Of a DNA stretch of 9,889 bases, positions 1 to 5,607 are shown one piece after another. The stretch lies in assembly GCA_024636395.1 (NCBI GenBank), contig JAGXHD010000180.1:1-9889 (forward strand), written 5' to 3'. Each line of letters begins with the position of its first letter. The first letter of the stretch is position 1. Made by a program: the position numbers and the translations under genes. Under the pieces are notes generated by a model. The model searched no databases. It worked only from the letters and a program-made list of their open reading frames with translations, and had not been told where the DNA came from. The DNA comes from Sulfitobacter sp. (lineage in GTDB: Bacteria > Pseudomonadota > Alphaproteobacteria > Rhodobacterales > Rhodobacteraceae).

Positions 1-79
1 CCCGACATCTCGGGGTGATATTCCCGCAGTCTCGATCGGGTCCAGCCCAGACCGAGCAGCGCAGCCCATTCCGCAGGGG

Positions 80-108
80 TTTAAGAATGCAACGCCTGCG
101 TCTATATT
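80..108 (+). promoter_or_regulatory. Candidate trxB promoter
   Basis: A -10-like TATATT (103-108, 5 of 6 matches to the sigma-70 consensus) follows a poor -35-like TTTAAG (80-85, 3 of 6) after 17 bases. Transcription would begin near 115, giving a leader of about 29 bases before the trxB ATG. The -10 is good and the -35 is weak, so this is only a candidate. The rest of 1-143 shows no gene I can support. Confidence 0.3.
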
Positions 109-143
109 CATGCGAACAGATTCTTCCACGTAAAGGTGCCCCC

Positions 144-1148
144 ATGGCCGAGACACGCAAAACCAAGCTTTTGATCATCGGCTCCGGCCCCACAGGTTAC
201 ACTGCAGGCGTCTATGCCAGCCGCGCCATGCTCGATCCGATCCTCGTGCAGGGCATAGAGCCGGGTGGCCAGCTCACAACTACAACCGAGGTCGAGAACT
301 GGCCCGGCGATACCGAAGTGCAGGGCCCTGATCTGATGATCCGCATGGAAGCTCACGCCAAGGCGATGGGCACGGAAATCATCGGCGACATCATCACAAA
401 TCTGGATGTGTCCAAGCGGCCTTTCGTGGCAACCGGCGACAGCGGCACGACCTATGTGGCCGATGCGGTCATTCTCGCGACAGGCGCGCGCGCCAAATGG
501 TTAGGCCTCGAGACAGAGGATAAGTTCAAGGGCTTCGGCGTCTCAGCCTGCGCCACCTGCGATGGCTTCTTCTACCGCGGTCAGGAGATCGTGGTCATCG
601 GCGGCGGCAACACAGCCGTGGAAGAGGCCCTTTTCCTCACCAATTTCGCGTCAAAAGTGACCCTGATCCACCGCCGCGACGAATTGCGCGCCGAGAAGAT
701 CCTGATCGACCGTCTGATGAAAAACCCCAAGATCACGCCGCTATGGTTCCATCAACTCGAAGAGGTCTACGGTACCGATAGCCCCCTTGGCGTAGAGGGC
801 ATCAAGGTAAAGCACACCAAAACAGGGGAAATCACTGATATACCCTGCAAGGGCGTGTTTGTCGCGATCGGTCATGCCCCTGCGAACGAGCTGGTCAAGG
901 ACACGCTCGAGACGCATATGGGCGGCTACGTGGTCACCAAACCCGACAGCACCGAGACTTCCATTCCCGGCGTTTTTGCAGCCGGCGATCTGACCGATCA
1001 CAAATACCGGCAGGCGGTCACGAGCGCCGGCATGGGCTGCATGGCTGCGCTGGAGGCGGAGCGTTTTCTGTCCGAAGTGGGCGATGTTGCAGGCAAGGAC
1101 ACTTCGCTGCCGCTGGGATACGGCGCAGAAGTGACCGAGACCGCCTGA
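144..1148 (+). CDS. trxB: Thioredoxin-disulfide reductase
   Basis: NADPH- and FAD-dependent cytoplasmic enzyme that reduces oxidised thioredoxin. The product has 334 residues, close to the roughly 320 of the low-molecular-weight bacterial type. The FAD dinucleotide-binding motif GSGPTG is at residues 13-18, the redox-active CATC is at 136-139 (the same positions as in E. coli TrxB), the NADPH-binding GGGNTA is at 153-158 followed by HRRDELRAE from 176, and the second FAD motif GVFAAGD is at 276-282. The ATG at 144 was chosen because AAAGGTG (132-138) lies just upstream and family homology begins here; the frame stays open upstream to 15 but that part looks unlike protein. The next gene, sat/cysC, runs in the same direction 187 bp downstream. 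Thioredoxin commonly supplies electrons to PAPS/APS reductase, so the pairing is functionally sensible. No terminator with a T tract is visible after the stop. Confidence 0.96.
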   Translation: MAETRKTKLLIIGSGPTGYTAGVYASRAMLDPILVQGIEPGGQLTTTTEVENWPGDTEVQGPDLMIRMEAHAKAMGTEIIGDIITNLDVSKRPFVATGDSGTTYVADAVILATGARAKWLGLETEDKFKGFGVSACATCDGFFYRGQEIVVIGGGNTAVEEALFLTNFASKVTLIHRRDELRAEKILIDRLMKNPKITPLWFHQLEEVYGTDSPLGVEGIKVKHTKTGEITDIPCKGVFVAIGHAPANELVKDTLETHMGGYVVTKPDSTETSIPGVFAAGDLTDHKYRQAVTSAGMGCMAALEAERFLSEVGDVAGKDTSLPLGYGAEVTETA

Positions 1149-1246
1149 AAAATCGGCAGGTGGGCCCCGGGACAGAGACCCCTCGGCAGATAAACGGTCC
1201 ATGACGTCAAAAAGGCAACAATCGCAGTATTTCCTGCGGTTTTCGC

Positions 1247-1274
1247 CTGCCATGCTAGAGTTTCGCCATATACA
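1247..1274 (+). promoter_or_regulatory. Weak candidate promoter for sat/cysC
   Basis: CTGCCA (1247-1252, 4 of 6 matches to the -35 consensus) and TATACA (1269-1274, 4 of 6 to the -10) are 16 bases apart in the 187-bp gap after trxB. Transcription from here would begin near 1281 and leave a leader of about 55 bases. The matches are modest, and read-through from trxB is equally possible because no terminator separates the two genes. Confidence 0.22.
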
Positions 1275-1311
1275 CCGCCTAAGAAGCGGCAATCGGGCCA
1301 TATTTCGGCCC
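1275..1311 (+). other. Two tandem short hairpins in the sat/cysC leader
   Basis: CCGC (1275-1278) can pair with GCGG (1286-1289) and GGGCC (1295-1299) with GGCCC (1307-1311). Both stems enclose 7-base loops. They lie 24-61 bases upstream of the sat/cysC ATG, without a T tract after the second, so they do not form a terminator. They could be a leader structure or chance; I recognise no named riboswitch here. Confidence 0.3.
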
Positions 1312-1335
1312 TGCGACAAGCCGAAGAGAGAACAA

Positions 1336-3045
1336 ATGCTGAATAACCTCGCGCCCATTCCCGAACTATATGTTTCCTACGATTCTGCACAAAAACTGAA
1401 GAGCGAAGCAGGCGATCTGGTCAGCCACGACCTGACCCCCCGCCAGATTTGCGATCTCGAGTTGCTGATGAACGGCGGGTTCAACCCACTCAAGGGTTTC
1501 CTGTCGGAGGCTGATTACGACAGCGTCGTCGAAAACATGCGCCTCACCGATGGCAGCCTGTGGCCGATGCCGATCACGCTCGATGTCTCCGAGGAATTTG
1601 CGGCCAAGCTTGAGGCAGGTCAGGATATTGCTCTGCGCGATCAGGAAGGTGTTATCCTCGCCACCATGACCGTGACCGACAGCTGGATACCCAACAAGGC
1701 GCTCGAAGCGGAGAAGGTCTTTGGCGCGGATGATGATGCGCACCCAGCGGTGAATTACCTGCACAATCAGGCGGGCAAAGTTTATTTAGGCGGTCCCGTC
1801 ACGGGCATCCAGCAGCCTGTGCATTATGATTTCAAGGCCCGCCGCGACACGCCCAATGAATTGCGCGCCTATTTCCGCAAAATGGGATGGCGCAAAGTTG
1901 TCGCGTTTCAGACCCGCAACCCGCTGCACCGCGCGCACCAGGAGCTGACATTCCGCGCCGCCCGCGAAGCCCAGGCCAACCTGTTGATCCACCCCGTCGT
2001 GGGCCTGACCAAGCCGGGCGATGTGGACCATTTCACCCGCGTGCGCTGCTACGAGGCTGTGTTGGACCAGTATCCGCAGGCTACCACGGCGATGTCCCTG
2101 CTCAATCTCGCAATGCGCATGGCAGGCCCCCGCGAGGCAGTATGGCATGGTCTGATCCGCAAAAACCATGGCTGCACCCACTTCATCGTGGGCCGCGATC
2201 ACGCGGGCCCAGGCAACAACTCCAAGGGCGAGGATTTCTATGGCCCCTATGATGCGCAGGATCTGTTCCGCACGCATCAGGAGGAAATGGGGATCGAGAT
2301 GGTCGATTTCAAACACATGGTCTGGGTGCAGGAACGCGCCCAGTACGAGGCTATGGACGAGATCGAGGACAAGGACGACGTCACAATCCTCAACATCTCC
2401 GGCACCGAGCTGCGCCGCCGCCTGCAGGAAGGCCTGGAAATCCCAGAGTGGTTCTCCTTCCCCGAGGTCGTGACAGAGCTGCGTCGCACCAAGCCGCCGC
2501 GCGCCAAGCAAGGCTTTACCGTGTTCTTCACCGGCTTTTCCGGCTCCGGCAAATCAACCATCGCCAACGCGTTGATGGTCAAGCTTATGGAGCAGGGCGG
2601 CCGCCCTGTGACGCTGCTCGACGGTGATATCGTCCGCAAGAACCTCAGCTCCGAGCTGGGCTTCAGCAAGGAGCACCGCGATCTCAACATCCGCCGCATC
2701 GGCTATGTCGCTTCCGAGATCACCAAAAACGGCGGCATCGCGATTTGCGCGCCCATCGCCCCCTACGCAACGACACGCCGCGCCGTGCGTGAGGATGTGG
2801 AGGCCTTCGGTGCGTTCGTCGAGGTGCATGTCGCCACGTCGATCGAGGAATGTGAACGCCGCGACCGCAAGGGTCTCTACAAGCTGGCGCGTGAAGGCAA
2901 GATCAAGGAATTTACAGGGATTTCAGATCCCTATGACGTTCCTGCCGATCCAGAGCTCAGCGTCGAGACAGAGAACGTAGACGTAGACAACTGCGCGCAT
3001 CAGGTACTGCTCAAGCTCGAGAGCATGGGTCTGGTCAAAGGCTGA
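1336..3045 (+). CDS. sat/cysC: Bifunctional sulfate adenylyltransferase / adenylylsulfate kinase
   Basis: Carries out the first two steps of sulfate activation: ATP plus sulfate to APS, then APS phosphorylation to PAPS. It has 569 residues. Residues 1 to about 390 are an ATP sulfurylase of the single-chain (Sat) type, with the nucleotide-binding QTRNPLHRAH at 192-201 and GRDHAG at 286-291. Residues from about 395 to the end are an APS kinase with an intact P-loop GFSGSGKST at 400-408, DGD at 429-431 and the typical C-terminal KGLYKLAREGKIKEFTG stretch. The intact P-loop suggests a working kinase, unlike the regulatory kinase-like domain of fungal enzymes. The ATG at 1336 follows a weak GAAGAGAG and matches the usual family N-terminus; the frame is open from 1201, but the extra 45 residues look unlike any Sat. 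It sits downstream of trxB and ends in a strong terminator. Confidence 0.95.
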   Translation: MLNNLAPIPELYVSYDSAQKLKSEAGDLVSHDLTPRQICDLELLMNGGFNPLKGFLSEADYDSVVENMRLTDGSLWPMPITLDVSEEFAAKLEAGQDIALRDQEGVILATMTVTDSWIPNKALEAEKVFGADDDAHPAVNYLHNQAGKVYLGGPVTGIQQPVHYDFKARRDTPNELRAYFRKMGWRKVVAFQTRNPLHRAHQELTFRAAREAQANLLIHPVVGLTKPGDVDHFTRVRCYEAVLDQYPQATTAMSLLNLAMRMAGPREAVWHGLIRKNHGCTHFIVGRDHAGPGNNSKGEDFYGPYDAQDLFRTHQEEMGIEMVDFKHMVWVQERAQYEAMDEIEDKDDVTILNISGTELRRRLQEGLEIPEWFSFPEVVTELRRTKPPRAKQGFTVFFTGFSGSGKSTIANALMVKLMEQGGRPVTLLDGDIVRKNLSSELGFSKEHRDLNIRRIGYVASEITKNGGIAICAPIAPYATTRRAVREDVEAFGAFVEVHVATSIEECERRDRKGLYKLAREGKIKEFTGISDPYDVPADPELSVETENVDVDNCAHQVLLKLESMGLVKG

Positions 3046-3070
3046 TCGCATCGCGTATCCACACAGATCA

Positions 3071-3100
3071 AAGGCCAGCCCGCATCGGCTGGCTTTTTTT
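3071..3100 (+). terminator. Intrinsic terminator after sat/cysC
   Basis: GCCAGCC (3074-3080) pairs perfectly with GGCTGGC (3087-3093) around a 6-base loop, followed at once by seven Ts (3094-3100). The stem can extend into AA/TT. It lies 28 bases after the stop codon. Because the next gene converges on this point, it may also stop transcription arriving from the minus strand: the upstream AAAGG gives only a very short T tract in that direction, so the plus-strand role is the main one. Confidence 0.92.
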
Positions 3101-3110
3101 CATTCCGGGT

Positions 3111-3518
3111 TCAGTTCTGATGCGCAATCTGAGGAGCTAGCGCCTCCATCGCGCATGGCACGTAATTCATGCGAAGCTCGTAGCTTCCAGAGGGCACGAT
3201 AAATGCGGGCGCGGTCAAGCCAATCAATTCGAGCGTTTGCCGCAGGTGGGTGCCCGACAGAGGAATGTACTCAGGCACTTCCCCCGAAAATCTGTTGTAG
3301 AGCCTGCCGCCAAACCAGCAGCTCATCCAGGCTGCCTGCCGCGCAACTGCCCGCCGGAAGGCGAGGATGTGGTAAAGGCCGGATGGGTCGTGTGGATAAC
3401 GATCCACGGCTTTGCTCAGCCCCGAGAACACAGAGGACACGCCCGAGACCGTAGCGCCAGCGGCCGCTTCAATCGCAGGTGACGGGCTCGAAACGATCCT
3501 GATTGCCCGTTGGTCCAT
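3111..3518 (-). CDS. Hypothetical protein behind the PhzF gene
   Basis: I do not recognise this 135-residue protein. It starts with ATG only 9 bases after the TGA of the PhzF-family gene, with GGGGTGA around that stop codon available as a ribosome-binding site, so it looks like the second gene of a two-gene unit. It ends 10 bp beyond the sat/cysC terminator. There is no signal peptide and no convincing membrane helix. The N-terminal 30 residues are rich in Ala, Ser and Val. The middle (residues about 40-80) is rich in Arg, Trp, Tyr and Phe, and the rest looks like a mixed alpha/beta fold. It has two cysteines but no metal-binding or nucleotide-binding motif that I can name. Codon use looks like that of a real gene, though the third positions are a little less GC-rich than in the neighbours. 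It could be a lineage-restricted protein. Confidence 0.6.
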   Translation of the reverse strand: MDQRAIRIVSSPSPAIEAAAGATVSGVSSVFSGLSKAVDRYPHDPSGLYHILAFRRAVARQAAWMSCWFGGRLYNRFSGEVPEYIPLSGTHLRQTLELIGLTAPAFIVPSGSYELRMNYVPCAMEALAPQIAHQN

Positions 3519-3527
3519 GCGCCAATT

Positions 3528-4400
3528 TCACCCCAGAAACACCCGCCCCGACATCACCAGCGCGCCTTGTCCCGACACTTTAACGCTCGAAATTGCGTCG
3601 CGCGCGCCCAATACCTCAACCTGCGCCTGCCCAGGCCGACCTAGGCCATGCCCCTGCTCCGCGATGAAATGCGGGCGCGCAATCAGACCGTTCGCCCATA
3701 GATAAGCCGCCATACAGCCCGTCGCGGAGCCGGTGAACGGATCCTCTGGCGGGCTCGGCGGGGCCAACAGTAACCGCGAGAACGTATCGCCCTCGGGCGT
3801 CGCCCCCTCCAGACAGACCCAAAACGGCTCCATGATATCTATGGCATCGTGCCCCAGCGACTCCGCGTATGCGCCCAGCGCATCGGCGTTCAGGTGCAGC
3901 CGCTCCAGCACAGAACGGTCGCGCACCACTGTGATGCAAAACGGCAATCCGGTCGAGACGATCCGTGGGGGATGAATTATGTCATCCGCTTCGATGCCTC
4001 CCACCGCTGCCACAAGTGCCGCCTCCGCAAAAGCCCCGAATTCGGGCGCTTTCTGCGTCATGGTCACACTGTCACCCTGCACCTCAACCGGCACCAGGCC
4101 CGCGCCCGTCTCCAGCACCAGTGGGCCGTCCGAAATCATGCCACGCCTGCGCATCGCAACCACGGTCGCCACGGTCGGGTGGCCCGCAAAAGGGATCTCG
4201 CGGCTGGCCAGAAAATACCGCACGCGAATGTCTGCCACGTCCGATGGCCCGGTAAACGTACACTCGACCAGCGATGTCTCCTGCACATAGGCCATACACA
4301 GCTCGGAGGGCAGTGCAGCACCATCATGCACCACAGCACATCCATTGCCGCCAAAAACCGATGCCGTGAACGCATCCAGCCAATCGAACTCATACGCCAT
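3528..4400 (-). CDS. PhzF-family isomerase/epimerase-like protein
   Basis: Member of the PhzF / diaminopimelate-epimerase-like fold family, which includes phenazine biosynthesis isomerase PhzF and many enzymes of unknown substrate. The 290-residue length is typical. The N-terminal DAFTASVFGGNGCAVV (9-24) matches the family's opening strand. The stretch ETSLVECTF (41-49) aligns with the family's ENNLSETAF, which puts the expected catalytic glutamate at Glu46. GHPT is at 73-76 and DPFTGSA, the second substrate-binding loop, is at 220-226. No phenazine genes are nearby, so the substrate is unknown and PhzF itself is unlikely. The ATG at 4400 has only a weak GGGA upstream. An intrinsic terminator ends just 17 bases before this start, so transcription must begin in a very short space or come from read-through. 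Confidence 0.88.
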   Translation of the reverse strand: MAYEFDWLDAFTASVFGGNGCAVVHDGAALPSELCMAYVQETSLVECTFTGPSDVADIRVRYFLASREIPFAGHPTVATVVAMRRRGMISDGPLVLETGAGLVPVEVQGDSVTMTQKAPEFGAFAEAALVAAVGGIEADDIIHPPRIVSTGLPFCITVVRDRSVLERLHLNADALGAYAESLGHDAIDIMEPFWVCLEGATPEGDTFSRLLLAPPSPPEDPFTGSATGCMAAYLWANGLIARPHFIAEQGHGLGRPGQAQVEVLGARDAISSVKVSGQGALVMSGRVFLG

Positions 4401-4417
4401 CGGCTATTCCCACATGC

Positions 4418-4442
4418 AAAAAGGGCCGCATTTCTGCGACCC
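4418..4442 (-). terminator. Intrinsic terminator after the Hsp20-DUF1150 unit
   Basis: Read on the minus strand, GGGTCGCA (4442-4435) pairs along its whole length with TGCGGCCC (4430-4423), including one T-G pair, around a GAAA tetraloop. Five Ts (4422-4418) follow. It lies 38 bases after the DUF1150 stop and separates the heat-shock unit from the PhzF-family gene. Confidence 0.88.
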
Positions 4443-4459
4443 TCTCTAACAACCGTGGC

Positions 4460-4474
4460 TGACCGGATCGGTCA
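4460..4474. repeat. 15-bp inverted repeat TGACCG-GAT-CGGTCA
   Basis: Two perfect 6-base arms flank a 3-base centre, directly after the DUF1150 stop codon and before the terminator. On the minus strand its edge reads TTGACC (4475-4470), which resembles a -35 element, but there is no good -10 at 16-18 bases. It could be an operator for the PhzF-family gene or an extra 3' hairpin of the DUF1150 mRNA. Confidence 0.4.
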
Positions 4475-4480
4475 ACAGAT

Positions 4481-4702
4481 TTAATGTACCAATACAGGCG
4501 CGTAGTTATGTTCGCGCGCGAGCTCAAACGCCAGCTTGCGATCGCCCACGAGCGCGAGCTGCTGACCGTCGGCATTATGCACCGCGTAGAGCTGCTCCAG
4601 CCCTTCGGCCTGATCGCGCACCTCGCGGGGCAGATCGGTCACGGCAATCGTCTTGACGTATACGGTCCGGTCCGCCGGTCCTGTCATCGCTGTAGTATCC
4701 AT
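4481..4702 (-). CDS. DUF1150 family small protein
   Basis: A 73-residue soluble protein of the DUF1150 family, known from alphaproteobacteria and without established function. The features that recall the family are YVKTI (15-19), the central LYAVHNADGQQLALVGDR (38-55) and the C-terminal VLVH. There is no signal peptide or membrane segment. The ATG at 4702 lies 3 bases after the Hsp20 stop. Its ribosome-binding site AAGGGG is formed by the last two sense codons of Hsp20, at 6 bases after the TAG is included, so the two are almost certainly co-transcribed and probably translationally coupled. It should therefore be heat induced with Hsp20. A terminator follows. The family call rests on remembered pattern, not a profile search. 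Confidence 0.85.
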   Translation of the reverse strand: MDTTAMTGPADRTVYVKTIAVTDLPREVRDQAEGLEQLYAVHNADGQQLALVGDRKLAFELAREHNYAPVLVH

Positions 4703-4705
4703 GTT

Positions 4706-5119
4706 CTACCCCTTTCGGATGTTGATGGTCTGAACGACCGTTTCAGGTTTGGCTTGGGACAGATCCACATGCAGCAGACCGTTCTCCATCAGCGCCTCAC
4801 CAACTTCGACACCATCTGCCAACACAAAGCTGCGCTGGAACTGGCGCCCGGCGATTCCGCGGTGCAAAAACACGCGGCCCTCGCTGTCGTCGCTTTGCCG
4901 ACCACGGATGACAAGCTGCCGGTCCTCCACGGTGATCGACAGATCATGTTCGGCAAACCCCGCAACCGCCAGCGTAATGCGGTAGCTGCGTTCGTGTGTT
5001 TGTTCTATGTTAAAAGGCGGATAGCCTTCATTTCCGGACTTGGCGCTGCGTTCAAGCACCCGTTCCAGCTGTTCGAATCCCAACATATGGGGATAAGAGG
5101 CAAGCGTTAGTTTCGTCAT
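4706..5119 (-). CDS. Hsp20/IbpA-type small heat-shock protein
   Basis: ATP-independent cytoplasmic chaperone that holds unfolding proteins and forms large oligomers. The 137-residue product is close to E. coli IbpA in length and pattern. GYPPFNIE (32-39) opens the alpha-crystallin domain (about 33-121), AVAGF is at 51-55, the conserved NGLLHVDL is at 113-120, and the C-terminal I-x-I oligomerisation motif is INI at 132-134. The start was placed at the ATG at 5119 because AAGGA (5134-5130) lies 10 bases upstream. An in-frame GTG at 5128 is only one base from that site and is rejected. Expression is likely controlled twice: by an RpoH-type promoter (5190-5218) and by a leader hairpin that covers the ribosome-binding site. 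DUF1150 follows in the same transcript. Confidence 0.95.
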   Translation of the reverse strand: MTKLTLASYPHMLGFEQLERVLERSAKSGNEGYPPFNIEQTHERSYRITLAVAGFAEHDLSITVEDRQLVIRGRQSDDSEGRVFLHRGIAGRQFQRSFVLADGVEVGEALMENGLLHVDLSQAKPETVVQTINIRKG

Positions 5120-5182
5120 GTACGACACGTCCTTATCATCTCAAGCGACAGTCTCGTGACGCCCCGAGTTTGGCTGCGACAC
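5120..5182 (-). promoter_or_regulatory. ROSE-like RNA thermometer in the Hsp20 leader
   Basis: The whole predicted leader folds into two hairpins. The first pairs GTGTCGC (5182-5176) with GCGTCAC (5162-5156), with one T-T mismatch. The second pairs the segment 5156-5143 with 5134-5123 around an 8-base loop (5142-5135). Pairs are C5156-G5123, G5155-C5124, A5154-T5125, A5152-T5127, C5151-G5128, G5149-C5129, T5148-A5130, C5147-G5131, T5144-A5133 and T5143-A5134. There are G-G oppositions at 5153/5126 and 5146/5132, and T5150 and C5145 are unpaired. The Shine-Dalgarno AAGGA (5134-5130) is fully covered. TCGCT (5148-5144) matches the U-U/C-G-C-U motif of ROSE elements, which faces the ribosome-binding site with a G-G pair and melts on heating. 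C5156 can serve only one hairpin at a time. The fold was drawn by hand, without an energy calculation. Confidence 0.72.
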
Positions 5183-5189
5183 CATTCGA

Positions 5190-5218
5190 ATATGGGAAGT
5201 CGATCCCCTCCGCGCAAG
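5190..5218 (-). promoter_or_regulatory. RpoH (sigma-32) heat-shock promoter of hsp20
   Basis: Minus-strand CTTGCGC (5218-5212) resembles the -35 CTTGAAA. After 14 bases, TCCCATAT (5197-5190) matches the -10 CCCCATNT at all but the first position. Spacing and sequence fit the E. coli-type RpoH consensus. The expected start, near 5183, falls exactly at the base of the first leader hairpin, giving a leader of about 63 bases. Confidence 0.72.
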
Positions 5219-5222
5219 GGCT

Positions 5223-5250
5223 TTGCCATATTGGCATTAGCGCTTATGAC
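5223..5250 (+). promoter_or_regulatory. Candidate DUF465 promoter overlapping a palindrome
   Basis: TTGCCA (5223-5228, 5 of 6 matches to the -35) and TATGAC (5245-5250, 4 of 6 to the -10) are 16 bases apart. Initiation near 5257 would leave a leader of about 29 bases. The -35 is overlapped by the inverted repeat TGCCA-TAT-TGGCA (5224-5236), which could be an operator and lies only 5 bases from the -35 of the divergent heat-shock promoter. Confidence 0.38.
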
Positions 5251-5285
5251 TAAAAGCGTAATCGTTAGACAGAATCAGAGCCTCC

Positions 5286-5510
5286 ATGACCGAACCCAAA
5301 GATCTCTCCATGAAAAACGATGAGGTCCTTCGGGTCGAACTCGAGGTCTTCCGCCGCGAGCACCGCGATCTCGATGAAGCGATCCGCGCATTGGCTGAGC
5401 GCGGCACCGCAGACCAGCTCACGCTGCAACGCCTGAAAAAGCGCAAGCTGCTGCTGAAGGACCGGATCGCATTGATCGAGGACCGGTTGACGCCCGATAT
5501 TATCGCGTGA
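5286..5510 (+). CDS. DUF465 (YdcH-like) small coiled-coil protein
   Basis: A 74-residue, highly charged, all-helical protein of the DUF465/YdcH type, whose function is not established. Residues about 12-65 are two long helices rich in Glu, Arg, Lys and Leu. The pattern LxxEHRDLDEAI (about residues 21-32), LQRLKKRKLLLKDRI (47-61) and a short C-terminal tail is what the family shows. There is no signal peptide. The ATG at 5286 gives the longest plausible protein but has only a weak AGAG upstream; the Met at residue 9 (5310) is an alternative. It is divergent from the hsp20 gene and 97 bp upstream of purE, with no terminator between. Confidence 0.82.
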   Translation: MTEPKDLSMKNDEVLRVELEVFRREHRDLDEAIRALAERGTADQLTLQRLKKRKLLLKDRIALIEDRLTPDIIA

Positions 5511-5543
5511 CCGCAGAAATCCAGTTCGGGCCCCTGCGCTACA

Positions 5544-5571
5544 TTGCCCCCCTCCTCCGATTGGCTATAGT
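5544..5571 (+). promoter_or_regulatory. purEK promoter
   Basis: TTGCCC (5544-5549, 4 of 6 to the -35) and TATAGT (5566-5571, 5 of 6 to the -10) are separated by 16 bases in the gap between DUF465 and purE. Transcription would begin near 5578, about 30 bases before the purE ATG. This is the best sigma-70-like promoter in the window. I saw no clear PurR-type operator. Confidence 0.55.
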
Positions 5572-5607
5572 GCGCGCTCAACCCACCGACACAAAGGCGA
5601 AGGCGCA

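Noticed and set aside
1..120. End of a neighbouring gene at the left edge
   Set aside because: One minus-strand frame reads like protein (EWAALLGLGW...) but has an in-frame stop just upstream and no usable start, and a plus-strand frame stops at 16-18 after five codons. Neither can be supported.
15..143. N-terminal extension of trxB from the upstream GTG
   Set aside because: The FAD-binding fold begins right after the ATG at 144, which has its own ribosome-binding site; the 43 extra residues look random.
1149..1200. Terminator after trxB
   Set aside because: A GC-rich stretch can pair only with a bulge and has no T tract.
1201..1335. Longer start for sat/cysC
   Set aside because: The 45 extra residues do not resemble any Sat N-terminus and cover the candidate promoter and hairpins; the family begins at the ATG at 1336.
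741..1358. 205-codon minus-strand open frame
   Set aside because: Lies over the end of trxB and the intergenic region; its translation is Arg/Leu/Gly-rich with no fold-like pattern.
4484..5110. 208-codon plus-strand open frame
   Set aside because: Shadow of Hsp20 and DUF1150, both of which show clear family patterns on the minus strand.
5120..5128. GTG start of Hsp20 at 5128
   Set aside because: It is one base from the AAGGA site; the ATG at 5119 is correctly spaced.
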